64,000 nucleotides of DNA from Cupriavidus malaysiensis (GTDB lineage: Bacteria; Pseudomonadota; Gammaproteobacteria; Burkholderiales; Burkholderiaceae): positions 3,038,001-3,102,000 of the forward strand of contig NZ_CP017754.1 in the NCBI RefSeq assembly GCF_001854325.1. Direction: 5' to 3'. Both the position numbers and the translations under genes were made by a program. This document shows, in pieces, positions 8,580-15,872 of this stretch. Under the pieces are notes generated by a model. It was not told where the DNA came from and did no database searches. It worked only from the letters and a program-made list of their open reading frames with translations. Positions within the stretch are counted from its first letter, which is position 1. Each line of letters begins with the position of its first letter.

Positions 8580-9629
8580 TCACGTTGCAGTCTCCAACAC
8601 CAGCCCCGGCTGGCGCGTGCGCTCAGCCTGCAGGGCGATGTATTCGGGGTTGAGCTCGGCGCCGAGCCAGCGTCGGCCGAGCCGCTGCGCGACGCTGGCC
8701 ACCGTGCCCGAGCCCATGAACGGGTCGAATACGATGTCACCAGGGCGGCTGCCGGCCAGGATGCAGGGCTCGACCAGGGCCTCGGGGAAGGTGGCGAAGT
8801 GGGCGCCGCTATAGGACTGTGTGGCGATGGTCCAGACGGAACGCTTGTTGCGCGTCTCGCAGTACTCGATGTCCTCACGGCCGGGCCGGTGCTGAGCCTT
8901 CTGGCCGTGCTCGGCAGTGGAGTACTTCGTCTCGCGCGCGAAGCTGTTGCGCTTCGACCCGGCGGTGATGCGGCCGCGGGCCCGCCAGTCGGCGTCGTAG
9001 CCGTGGCCAAATCCCACACCGCTGGGCGTCGCGCCATAGGTGGCCGGTTCCTTGATCGCCTCGGCGTCGAAGCGGTACCGCGCGCTCTTCGTCAGGAGGA
9101 ACAGGTACTCGTGGGCCTTCGTGCAGCGGTCCGTGACCGATTCCGGCATCGGGTTCGGCTTGTGCCAGATGATGTCCTGGCGCAGCCACCAGCCGGCGTC
9201 CTGCAGGGCGAAGGCGAGGCGCCAGGGCTGGCCCATCAGATCCTTAGCCTTGATGCCAGGCTCTCGGATGGTTCCGGTACCGCTGGCCTTGCGCTGACTC
9301 GCAGCGACCTGCCGGGCGCTCAGCGCGGACACCGCCACGCCACTGTACTCGCGACCCTGCGAGCCCCACGAGCCAGCGTAGCTGTCGCCCATGTTCAGCC
9401 AAAGGGTACCGTCGTCCGCGAGCAGCTCGCGCGCCAGGTCAAACACCTCGACCATGTTGGCCAGGAACTCGCGCAGCGTCGGCTCCAGGCCGAGCTGGCC
9501 GCCGACGCCATAGTCGCGCAGGCCCCAGTACGGCGGGCTGGTCACGATGCACTGCACGCGCACGCCGGCGGCGAGCAGATCGCGCATGACATCGCGGCAG
9601 TCGCCTTGGTAGCAGTGGTCGAGCGTCAT
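8580..9629 (-). CDS. Site-specific DNA methyltransferase (amino-methyltransferase)
   Basis: A 349-residue enzyme with catalytic motif TSPPYWGLRDYG near residue 30 and the AdoMet-binding DPFMGSGTVA near 305, the beta-class order. SPPY favours N4-cytosine but also occurs in N6-adenine enzymes. The start MTLDHCYQGDCRDVM is the usual beginning of the family; the upstream frame to 9737 is not used. No cognate nuclease is adjacent, so it is a solitary phage enzyme, probably protective or regulatory. Confidence 0.93.
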   Translation of the reverse strand: MTLDHCYQGDCRDVMRDLLAAGVRVQCIVTSPPYWGLRDYGVGGQLGLEPTLREFLANMVEVFDLARELLADDGTLWLNMGDSYAGSWGSQGREYSGVAVSALSARQVAASQRKASGTGTIREPGIKAKDLMGQPWRLAFALQDAGWWLRQDIIWHKPNPMPESVTDRCTKAHEYLFLLTKSARYRFDAEAIKEPATYGATPSGVGFGHGYDADWRARGRITAGSKRNSFARETKYSTAEHGQKAQHRPGREDIEYCETRNKRSVWTIATQSYSGAHFATFPEALVEPCILAGSRPGDIVFDPFMGSGTVASVAQRLGRRWLGAELNPEYIALQAERTRQPGLVLETAT

Positions 9630-9661
9630 GCTAGGATCGTCAAGAACAACAAGGAGCAGGA

Positions 9662-9856
9662 ATGCAGTACAAGGTCGAAGGATCGAGGGTAATCGTCGGG
9701 GAAAAAGTCTACGTTTTCGCGACGAGCACGCAGGCACGGAGCTTCACGAGCTGCCTTGACAACGGAGGGAGCACTGACAGTTGCGCTCTGGAGGTGAAGC
9801 CGCTCCGCGTCGAGCGGCTGCGCTCGCCATCCGCTTCTATAGACCTCGACATGTAG
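9662..9856 (+). CDS. Small hypothetical protein, antisense to early operon
   Basis: A 64-residue protein with a strong ribosome binding site AAGGAG six bases before the ATG. The sequence MQYKVEGSRVIVGEKVYVF is beta-rich. On the opposite strand a frame of 88 codons (9626-9892) is coupled at both ends to its neighbours and is the alternative; the plus frame has the better third-position GC. Confidence 0.5.
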   Translation: MQYKVEGSRVIVGEKVYVFATSTQARSFTSCLDNGGSTDSCALEVKPLRVERLRSPSASIDLDM

Positions 9857-9888
9857 GGCCTCTGCCAGTCGTTCGCCTGTAGATCCAC

Positions 9889-10158
9889 TCACGCCTCCAC
9901 CTCCGCGCCCTCTTCCGCTTCGACCGGCACGCCGCTGATAGGACGCAGGTCCGCGTCCAGGCAGTCGCCATCATTGCTAAGGCCACGTGCCCCCGTTGAC
10001 ACGTCCAGCACGTGGAACGGGGCGCCCTCACCTTGCACCGTCCAGGCCGCGCACCCGTAAATCGGGCTGGCCGGTGCGATGACGCGCACCACACGCCCAA
10101 CGTTCTCGGGGAACGGGTCTCGCACGATGTAGGCCAGAATCCCAGGCTTGCAATTCAT
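9889..10158 (-). CDS. Hypothetical phage protein
   Basis: An 89-residue protein starting MNCKPGILAYIVRDPFPENVG, with a conserved-looking end DADLRPISGVPVEAEE. Small proteins of this kind occur in early regions of betaproteobacterial phages. It overlaps the preceding membrane peptide gene by four bases (ATGA). Confidence 0.7.
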   Translation of the reverse strand: MNCKPGILAYIVRDPFPENVGRVVRVIAPASPIYGCAAWTVQGEGAPFHVLDVSTGARGLSNDGDCLDADLRPISGVPVEAEEGAEVEA

Positions 10159-10238
10159 GGCAAGAACCCCCACACGATCGAGCCGACGATCGCCACCAGC
10201 AGCAGCGCGACGGCCCCTTCCATGACCAGCTGATCCAT
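10155..10238 (-). CDS. 27-residue membrane peptide
   Basis: A single hydrophobic helix preceded by MDQLVMEG and ending VWGFLP. The stop overlaps the next gene start in ATGA, and its own start overlaps the CII-like gene stop in TGATG, so it sits in a tightly coupled chain. A similar peptide (MDDLMNLW...VWGLR) is in the matching early region of prophage 2 at 54517-54594, which supports that it is real. Role unknown. Confidence 0.65.
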   Translation of the reverse strand: MDQLVMEGAVALLLVAIVGSIVWGFLP

Positions 10239-10549
10239 CACGACACCTCCATCCCTTTCATGCCGATCTCGGCCAGCGTGCGCAACGCTTCGAACTGCGC
10301 GCGTGTGATGGTCACCATGTCCTGGGCCGGCTGCCCGGGCTCGTCGTCATCGCCGGCCAGCTGGGAGAGATCGATGCCGAGGAAGGCCAGCAACTCGCAG
10401 AATTTCTTCAGCTGCAGGCCGTGGCCGCGCCCGTTGTGGAAGCGACTGAAGTTCGAGGCCTCAACGCCGATCGCTTCGGCGACTGTCTTCTGCGTGTGCT
10501 GCGCGATCCGGCGCACTACCACAACTTCGTTGCGATCAGCAACATGCAT
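10238..10549 (-). CDS. CII-like transcriptional activator
   Basis: A 103-residue protein resembling lambda CII. The helix-turn-helix is QKTVAEAIGVEASNFSRF, followed by LQLKKFCELLAFLGIDL and a C-terminal acidic and helical part. CII-type proteins activate repressor and integrase promoters during the lysis-lysogeny decision. Position downstream of the Cro-like gene in the leftward early operon fits. Confidence 0.85.
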   Translation of the reverse strand: MHVADRNEVVVVRRIAQHTQKTVAEAIGVEASNFSRFHNGRGHGLQLKKFCELLAFLGIDLSQLAGDDDEPGQPAQDMVTITRAQFEALRTLAEIGMKGMEVS

Positions 10550-10748
10550 CGGTTGCTCCCAAGTGCATTGCGGTTTCCATACGATTCATCCCAACGAGAC
10601 AGCAGAGCCGGCGCGCCACGGTGCCCGGCCAGGAAAAGGAAAACATGGGAAATGGATGCCACCACCGGCTACCGCTCGCGGCGGCGGCGATGCCGGCGCG
10701 TGCGAGCGCCGGGTGGTCACAAAGCGATACCTGCAGCGTGCGCGGCAT
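10536..10748 (-). CDS. Possible small ORF before the CII-like gene
   Basis: A 70-codon frame with GGGGA eight bases before its ATG, whose stop overlaps the CII-like start by 14 bases. The composition is rich in Cys, Trp and Met and is not convincing. If it is not translated, 10550-10862 is a 313-bp leader with nothing else recognisable. Confidence 0.22.
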   Translation of the reverse strand: MPRTLQVSLCDHPALARAGIAAAASGSRWWHPFPMFSFSWPGTVARRLCCLVGMNRMETAMHLGATDACC

Positions 10749-10862
10749 GGTTCATTCCCCGGTCGGGCGTGGGCCCGTTGAAATCACAAAGCGCGCCGAC
10801 AGGCGGCACGCGGAACTGCTGTTGTTCGATTCAGCTACTGCGCGCGGGCGTGCGCTTCGTGC

Positions 10863-11102
10863 TCAGCCCTTCGGCCACGGAAGCCAGTCGATCACCCACA
10901 CCGCCACCCAGAAGGTGAGGATCACGACGAACGCACCGAGCTGGCCGGCGATGAGCCTCGAGACGAGCGGGAAGCGACGCCGAAACGCTCGGATTCGGTC
11001 AGGCAATCCGGTCCCCTTCTCCGCCGATTGCGACTCGCCCAGCTGGCGAGCTCGGACCTTGACCCACCAGATGGCGGCTGTCACGGCGCCCTTCTTCATC
11101 AC
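10863..11102 (-). CDS. Small membrane protein
   Basis: A 79-residue protein with a basic N-terminal half and one C-terminal transmembrane helix (GAFVVILTFWVAVWVIDW). Its start overlaps the Cro-like gene stop in ATGA. The function is unknown; early phage membrane proteins of this size often interfere with host metabolism or superinfection. Confidence 0.6.
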   Translation of the reverse strand: MMKKGAVTAAIWWVKVRARQLGESQSAEKGTGLPDRIRAFRRRFPLVSRLIAGQLGAFVVILTFWVAVWVIDWLPWPKG

Positions 11103-11407
11103 GCGGCCTCGCTGTGGGCCTCGTGGGCGGCGGCCCGGGGCTTGCCGGGCTTGCGCGGCGGGGTGCCGGACGTCGGCAAACCGCGCGATGCCTCTGCAAG
11201 CTCAGGCCAAATCAGATGCCAGTCGTTTGGGCGCAGCTCTTTCCGTGTGGCGACCCCCACTCGTTCCGCATACGGGGCCAGCCGAATCAGCTTGTCATCA
11301 GGAATGCCCTTTTCGCGCCAAGCCGTGACAGACGGCGCCTTGATGTTGAGCAACCGTGCTACGGCATTGGTGCCGCCAAGTGCGTCGATGAGAGTGCTTG
11401 CATCCAT
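11099..11407 (-). CDS. YdaS/Cro-like repressor
   Basis: A 102-residue DNA-binding protein starting MDASTLIDALGGTNAVARLL. The helix-turn-helix is AVARLLNIKAPSVTAWREKG followed by IPDDKLIRLAPYAE, the YdaS pattern that serves as Cro in many prophages. It is transcribed divergently from the CI-like repressor with the operators between them. The C-terminal tail is basic and proline rich. Confidence 0.85.
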   Translation of the reverse strand: MDASTLIDALGGTNAVARLLNIKAPSVTAWREKGIPDDKLIRLAPYAERVGVATRKELRPNDWHLIWPELAEASRGLPTSGTPPRKPGKPRAAAHEAHSEAA

Positions 11408-11425
11408 GGAAGGTCTCGTGATCGG

Positions 11426-11502
11426 TCCTAGCATGATGTTAGGACTAGCTAATACACAAGTCAATAGCAACTCCTAACCGACTGAATGTTAGTCTTGGCT
11501 AA
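11426..11502. promoter_or_regulatory. Immunity operator region with pR and pRM of prophage 1
   Basis: Two 14-bp sites of the form TTAG-N6-CTAA lie at 11439-11452 and 11489-11502; a third copy is at the recombination promoter (14408-14421). The minus-strand pR reads TTGACT-17 bp-TAACAT, with the first site between the two boxes, so repressor binding would occlude it. The second site overlaps the repressor start codon, which suggests autoregulation and a very short or absent mRNA leader. Half-sites TCCTA/TAGGA add further symmetry at 11426-11444. Confidence 0.75.
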
Positions 11503-12452
11503 TGCTCTCTGAACGACTCAAACTCGCCATGAAGGAAGCCGGCGTCAGCCAGGCTGATCTGGCTCGTGCCTGTGGCGTGAAGCCCCCCAGCGTCAATGGA
11601 TGGCTGAGTGGCAAATCAAAATTCTTGCGAGGAGAGAACCTCCTTGCGGCTGCCCGGGCTCTCAATGTCTCGGAGGAGTGGCTCGCGACGGGGCAAGGCC
11701 CAATGCGGACGACCACTGGGCTTCGACTTGAATCGCTTAGGACCACTCCTGAGCAGCGAGAGCACGAGAATGCCGAGCTTCTGGCGGCGACAGCTATTCC
11801 ACTGCAGGACCGCCTCGACGAAGTCTTTGAGGAGTGCAGCGCTGTCGACTTGCTCCGCAAAATCGGCATGTCAGATTCTGAGTTCACTCGCGTCGCAGGC
11901 GGCTACACGATGCCCGTGGATTTGGCAGTAAAGATCCAAGAGGCTACTGGCATCAGTTCCGTGTGGCTATTGCTCGGAAAGGGGCCGAAGAAAGTTGCCA
12001 TTCGCCACAACGACGACTGGAACCCTCTCCCGATCCCGCAAGCTTCCATCAGAAAAATTCCGGTCCTGGCGATGGCACAACTCGGCGACAACGGGCACTT
12101 CTGCGACATGGAATACCCGGTCGGCCACGGCGACGGGTATCTGCAATTCTTCAGCTCGGACCCTGATGCCTACGGCCTACGGTGTGTGGGCGACTCGATG
12201 GAGCCGCGGATCAAGGATGGCGAGTTCGTCGTGGCCGCCCCCAACCACTCGGTCACGAATGGCGATGAGGTCTTGGTCAAGTCCAAGGACGGCCGCGTCA
12301 TGATCAAGATCCTGGGCTTCGCGCGGGACGGCTACACTAGCTTCCTGTCCGTCAACCAGAAGCACGGCATCGTGAAGATTCCGAACGACGATATCGAGAA
12401 GCTGGACTTCATCGAGGCCATCGTGAAGGCGTCGGCCTGGGTGCCGGACTAA
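11502..12452 (+). CDS. CI-like repressor with S24 peptidase domain
   Basis: A 316-residue repressor, long for its class. The N-terminal helix-turn-helix (VSQADLARACGVKPPSVNGWL) is followed by a second HTH-like segment (about 105-163); both end in a W-L-x-x-G-x-GP pattern. The C-terminal S24 domain has the catalytic serine in VGDSMEPRI (S232) and lysine in GRVMIKIL (K269). The expected Ala-Gly cleavage site is replaced by AQLGDNG, as in a known subfamily, so RecA-driven self-cleavage is uncertain. It is divergent from the Cro-like gene and has no clear ribosome binding site. Confidence 0.9.
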   Translation: MLSERLKLAMKEAGVSQADLARACGVKPPSVNGWLSGKSKFLRGENLLAAARALNVSEEWLATGQGPMRTTTGLRLESLRTTPEQREHENAELLAATAIPLQDRLDEVFEECSAVDLLRKIGMSDSEFTRVAGGYTMPVDLAVKIQEATGISSVWLLLGKGPKKVAIRHNDDWNPLPIPQASIRKIPVLAMAQLGDNGHFCDMEYPVGHGDGYLQFFSSDPDAYGLRCVGDSMEPRIKDGEFVVAAPNHSVTNGDEVLVKSKDGRVMIKILGFARDGYTSFLSVNQKHGIVKIPNDDIEKLDFIEAIVKASAWVPD

Positions 12453-12459
12453 GGCAATA

Positions 12460-13296
12460 ATGAAGCGCATTCTAATCTCGGCAGCGATTGCACTATCCGG
12501 GCTCTCCCAAGCGGCTGAGTACTCTGTTAATGCGAATGCGCTGACTCTCGTTCAGAGATTGGTTGCGCAAGATCTACGCGTTACCAGATCGGCCGGCCAA
12601 GGAATATTCAAACTTCCAGCCGGAGAATCTGAGACGCAATTTTTAGGCGAGTTGAGCGAGTGGCTATCGGGCAAGAGCCCCAACCTGGCTCCTGTCCCGG
12701 CGGCACAAAAAGCATACCTCTTTCTCATCTACTGGGCAGCCGCGCGAATACCGGAGACATCTTCCTGTTTCAAGGATGCGGAGGATCCAGCGTGCGCGCG
12801 GGATTTTGACGAGGCCATCGAAAATACAAAATCGTCGAAGCCTGCGTTCCTGAAAGACTACAGCGTCGCACGAGGCCCTTTGGGACTACCGGAGAGGTCC
12901 TCCGTAGATCTCTCTGCTGAGCATTTGGCAGCATTGCCTGCGGCGTTGCCGATGCCGCATCCTCAGGCGCTTGTTAACGCTGACCGTACCTGTGACGACT
13001 TAGGGTTTTCGTCTGGCCGACAGGGCTTTGGCGACGCCTGCAAACGCGGTAACCACCGAGGTTACGATGACTTGTTGGCGATGCGATCGGACCCTGAAGT
13101 TCGCGTTGATTTCTGGGCGGCGTGCCAGGATGCCGTTGGATTCAGCGTGTCCGAGAACTACCTCGGTTGGTCGCAATGCGTGAAGTTCGTGCGTGCATCA
13201 TGCCCAGCATCGAAGGTGTCCGGCGATAACGACATTCGGCGGTGCTTGCGCGCCATCCAGAGTAACGGATGGGTCTTGAATTCCGCCGTGCGCTGA
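12460..13296 (+). CDS. Secreted protein of unknown function (moron)
   Basis: A 278-residue protein with a clear signal peptide (MKRILISAAIALSGLSQAAE, cleavage near AA-E). The mature part has several cysteines (SSCFKDAEDPACARD, RTCDDLG, GDACKRG, WAACQD, SQCVKF, ASCPAS), consistent with disulphides in the periplasm. It lies eight bases behind the repressor gene and would be expressed in lysogens. GC content is lower than around it. No family is recognised; lysogenic conversion is inferred from position. Confidence 0.75.
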   Translation: MKRILISAAIALSGLSQAAEYSVNANALTLVQRLVAQDLRVTRSAGQGIFKLPAGESETQFLGELSEWLSGKSPNLAPVPAAQKAYLFLIYWAAARIPETSSCFKDAEDPACARDFDEAIENTKSSKPAFLKDYSVARGPLGLPERSSVDLSAEHLAALPAALPMPHPQALVNADRTCDDLGFSSGRQGFGDACKRGNHRGYDDLLAMRSDPEVRVDFWAACQDAVGFSVSENYLGWSQCVKFVRASCPASKVSGDNDIRRCLRAIQSNGWVLNSAVR

Positions 13297-13376
13297 GAGG
13301 CGCGGGCTTCGCGACTACTAGGCATCAACCTGACACCAGGATTGATCTACATGACCTCAATGAAACGCTTGCCCTC

Positions 13377-13616
13377 ATGAAAGTCACGCCCACCTGCCGG
13401 TACGAGCACGGGGAGTTGCAGGAGATCCCCCGAGAACCCGAAACGCACTACTTTGGCCTCATGGGGGCTACGCTCGTCCCATTTCGGGCGGGGACACCCG
13501 TCGGCGAACCTCTCTCGCGGACAACGGTATCCGGTCGCATATATACCGTGTCCATCTTTCGTTGCCCGGTCTGCGGGTATCTGGAGATGTTCGACGACGA
13601 GGTCGGCAATGGCTGA
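13377..13616 (+). CDS. Small protein with CxxC motif
   Basis: A 79-residue protein starting MKVTPTCRYEHGEL, with a C-terminal FRCPVCGYLEMFDDE that could hold zinc with the N-terminal cysteine. It overlaps the next gene start by eight bases. An upstream extension to 13269 overlaps the secreted protein gene and is unlikely. Confidence 0.55.
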   Translation: MKVTPTCRYEHGELQEIPREPETHYFGLMGATLVPFRAGTPVGEPLSRTTVSGRIYTVSIFRCPVCGYLEMFDDEVGNG

Positions 13617-14034
13617 GCGCCGCCTCGCACCCGTCGACGAGAACTATGAGCATTCCGGCGGGGGCGGCGGGCCGCCCTATAATGGCGATATGGAACGCAT
13701 TGAGCGCCTCGAGGGCGCCGTCTCCCGCCTGGAATCCGACATGGCCGCTCTCAAGAGCGATGTGGCGGTGATCGTGGCCAACTATGCGACCAAGGCGGAC
13801 GTCGCCGAAATCCGGGCTGATATCCACAAAGCGATCGCGGAGAATTCACGTTGGACGCACACTGCGACAATGGGGATGTTCGGCGCCTTTGTGCTCGGGG
13901 CGATCGGCCTCCTGTTCACCATTTGGAACGCCGCGAAGCCTGCATCCTCGCCGCAACCCCAGGCTGCGGCCGCGCCGATTGTGATCCAGGTGCCGGTGCC
14001 AAGCCCCGCTGCCCCGGCGCCGCCGGCAAAGTAG
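13609..14034 (+). CDS. Coiled-coil membrane protein
   Basis: A 141-residue protein. Residues 28-75 form a coiled coil (MERIERLEGAVSRLESDMAALK...), followed by one transmembrane helix (about 86-107) and an alanine/proline-rich tail. The architecture resembles small phage or plasmid membrane proteins with a cytoplasmic coiled coil; function is not known. It ends before a terminator, closing the repressor operon. Confidence 0.65.
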   Translation: MAERRLAPVDENYEHSGGGGGPPYNGDMERIERLEGAVSRLESDMAALKSDVAVIVANYATKADVAEIRADIHKAIAENSRWTHTATMGMFGAFVLGAIGLLFTIWNAAKPASSPQPQAAAAPIVIQVPVPSPAAPAPPAK

Positions 14035-14045
14035 CCATCCCGAAG

Positions 14046-14071
14046 AACCCGCCGGCCCAGGCGGGTTTTTT
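14046..14071. terminator. Rho-independent terminator
   Basis: An eight-base-pair stem AACCCGCC/GGCGGGTT with a six-base loop and a T run on the plus strand. It separates the repressor operon from the convergent small gene. Confidence 0.85.
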
Positions 14072-14075
14072 CTGC

Positions 14076-14291
14076 CTATCGCCGCCGTCTCGCCGCCGCA
14101 ATAACCCTCTCATTCAGCCCCACGCGATAGAGCGTAGCCCCGGCCTGCTCTAGCGCCGCCCTCTCCTTCCCCTCGATCGTCTCGTCGGCCAGCAGCGCCG
14201 CCAGCAATGCGATCGCGTCATCCACGTCCAGATCCTGGTCGTCATCGAGCGCCAGCTCTTCGAACCTGCGGATCACGTCGTCTGGGTCCAT
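14076..14291 (-). CDS. Small acidic hypothetical protein
   Basis: A 71-residue helical protein starting MDPDDVIRRFEELAL with an acidic stretch (DDDQDLDVDD) and a basic end (AARRRR). A strong ribosome binding site (AGGAGGG) precedes the ATG. It is convergent to the repressor operon. Confidence 0.65.
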   Translation of the reverse strand: MDPDDVIRRFEELALDDDQDLDVDDAIALLAALLADETIEGKERAALEQAGATLYRVGLNERVIAAARRRR

Positions 14292-14380
14292 GAGTGCCCT
14301 CCTGAGTACCCGATCCAGTCTAGTCCAGTTGCATAGCTAGTCCGGCCCTCAAACCATGGGCCAGGCCCTCTACGCAGAAA

Positions 14381-14424
14381 ATTAGGAGTTCCTATTGACT
14401 TCATGCATTAGCGTCTCCTAATAT
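14381..14424 (+). promoter_or_regulatory. Early rightward promoter-operator (second copy)
   Basis: TTGACT (14395-14400) and TAATAT (14419-14424) are spaced by 18 bp. The spacer contains the operator-like TTAGCGTCTCCTAA (14408-14421), and TAGGAGTTCCTA, a perfect palindrome, lies just upstream (14383-14394). The block is a near copy of pR at the immunity region, so the same repressor should control both early operons. Confidence 0.8.
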
Positions 14425-14468
14425 TCCTCCACGCCGCTCACCTCCGCAGCGGCTCGCTGGAGACAGAG

Positions 14469-14816
14469 ATGCCCAATGCCGTTCCCACCGCTGCCGCGTA
14501 CCAGCACGCCTATGAGGCGCGCCAGCGCGCCGCCGGCCAGCCTGCGCCGGCTTTCCTCGCACCGGCCACCGCGCCGCGCCTTCCGCGCGCCGACGAGCAG
14601 TCCGCCGTCGTCATGACCGCCGGCGAGTGGTGGTCGGTCATCGGCGAGTTCACCACGCCCGGGCCCGGCCAGGCCCCCGCCTTCGTCGCAGCCAGCATCC
14701 GCATGGTCAACGCCGACGGCAGCCAGGGCCCCGAGCTGATCGACTTCTTCACGGCCATGTCGGTTGCCGAATTCGAGCGCCTGGCGGTCGAGTTCCTGAC
14801 GGAAGGGAGGGCTTGA
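14469..14816 (+). CDS. Hypothetical protein, first gene of recombination operon
   Basis: A 115-residue protein starting MPNAVPTAAAYQHAYEARQR, with a proline/alanine-rich N-terminus and a compact C-terminal half (IRMVNADGSQGPELIDFFTAM). It begins 45 bp downstream of the early promoter and follows a purine-rich GGAGACAGAG ribosome binding site. No known family. Confidence 0.65.
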   Translation: MPNAVPTAAAYQHAYEARQRAAGQPAPAFLAPATAPRLPRADEQSAVVMTAGEWWSVIGEFTTPGPGQAPAFVAASIRMVNADGSQGPELIDFFTAMSVAEFERLAVEFLTEGRA

Positions 14817-14819
14817 GCC

Positions 14820-15116
14820 ATGGCTGATGCCAAGTTCGGACCCTGGGAGGCCTGCAGCAACCTGATCCGCGAGAAGCGCACGGCGGAGAGCGGCGCCGGT
14901 TTTCTGGTCGCAGAAGTGCCCGCGAACACCGAAGGCGCCAGCGCGAAGGCCACGCTGATGGCCGCCGCGCCCGAGCTGTTCGGCGTGGTCGACGCCCTGA
15001 TCAAGTCCTTCCGCATGGCGGGCATCGCTGCCGACCTGGACAGCAACGACCCTGCCGAATGGCTGATGGCCAAGGCGGTCATGGCGCATTCGAAGGCGCT
15101 GGGAGATCGGGCATGA
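14820..15116 (+). CDS. Hypothetical phage protein
   Basis: A 98-residue protein. The middle reads ATLMAAAPELFGVVDALIKSF, a motif seen in many small phage proteins of early operons. Its stop overlaps the next start in ATGA. Confidence 0.7.
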   Translation: MADAKFGPWEACSNLIREKRTAESGAGFLVAEVPANTEGASAKATLMAAAPELFGVVDALIKSFRMAGIAADLDSNDPAEWLMAKAVMAHSKALGDRA

Positions 15117-15586
15117 GCGCAATGCAAGAAGCCTTCGACCGCGCGAGCGGGAAGAAGACCCCCTGGAATCCTTCGCGCAAGGCGACGGCGCGCGTGAAGA
15201 ACCCTCTGCCCGCCCCCACCAGTTGCCCCCACTGCAACGGTGCTGTCGACCTCGTCAACAACAGCGCTATCTACGGCCGCGAATACGGCGAATGGCCCTA
15301 TGCCTACGCCTGTACGGCCGCAGGCTGTGGCGCATACGTGGGCCTGCACCCCTTTACCGCAATCCCGCTCGGCACCTTGGCCGACGGCCCAACCCGCGCC
15401 GCGCGGAAGCGGGCCAAGGCTGCCTTCAATCCGATCTGGCAGTCGGGCCGCATGACTCGCGGCGAGGCCTATGCATGGCTCGCCCGGGCGCTCGGCATCG
15501 AGAAGACCGAGGAGTGCCATATCGGATGGTTCGACGTGAGCACCTGCCAGCGAGTTGAGCAGGTCATCCGGGAGTCGCGTCAATGA
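15113..15586 (+). CDS. DUF3268 zinc-finger protein
   Basis: A 157-residue protein with an N-terminal zinc ribbon (SCPHCNG...CTAAGCGAYVGLHP) and the DUF3268 signature AIYGREYGEWPYAYAC, PLGTLADGPTRAARKRAKAAF and IWQSGRMTRGEAYAWLA. Proteins of this family are common in phage early operons; the role is not established. It is coupled at both ends by ATGA overlaps. Confidence 0.85.
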   Translation: MSAMQEAFDRASGKKTPWNPSRKATARVKNPLPAPTSCPHCNGAVDLVNNSAIYGREYGEWPYAYACTAAGCGAYVGLHPFTAIPLGTLADGPTRAARKRAKAAFNPIWQSGRMTRGEAYAWLARALGIEKTEECHIGWFDVSTCQRVEQVIRESRQ

Positions 15587-15741
15587 CCCCGCGCCACGAC
15601 CCAGCGCGCATCGCGCGCAACACCCGCCGGCTGAACATGGTCACCGTCGCAGTGATCGTGGTGGTCGCCCTCGCCTACTTCTTCGCCACGAACGCGCCGG
15701 CCGCGCCGGTCCGGCCCACCAAGCACGTGAGGACCGTATGA
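15583..15741 (+). CDS. 52-residue membrane protein
   Basis: A basic N-terminus (MTPRHDPARIARNTRR) is followed by one transmembrane helix and a short tail. The product at 61398-61559 in prophage 2 shares 11 of the first 13 residues and the same layout, so it is a conserved early membrane peptide. Function unknown. Confidence 0.75.
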   Translation: MTPRHDPARIARNTRRLNMVTVAVIVVVALAYFFATNAPAAPVRPTKHVRTV

Positions 15742-15872
15742 CCGCTCTCCCCATCGTGCCGGGCCACACGTACCACGTCCACGGCGCCGGCCTCTCGCTC
15801 ACCGTGATCGCTCAGAACCCCGTCGATGCCATCTGCGTGGCGCTCGACATCATCCTGGAGTCGCTGCAATGA
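15738..15872 (+). CDS. 44-residue hypothetical protein
   Basis: A small soluble protein starting MTALPIVPGHTYHVHGAG and ending CVALDIILESLQ. Start and stop overlap both neighbours by four bases. A 44-residue product occupies the same slot in prophage 2, although sequence similarity is weak. Confidence 0.65.
   Translation: MTALPIVPGHTYHVHGAGLSLTVIAQNPVDAICVALDIILESLQ

Noticed and set aside
8152..8583. 143-codon minus frame coupled to the methyltransferase stop
   Set aside because: Its beginning could be a short peptide, but most of it is a shadow of the better frame at 8205-8429.
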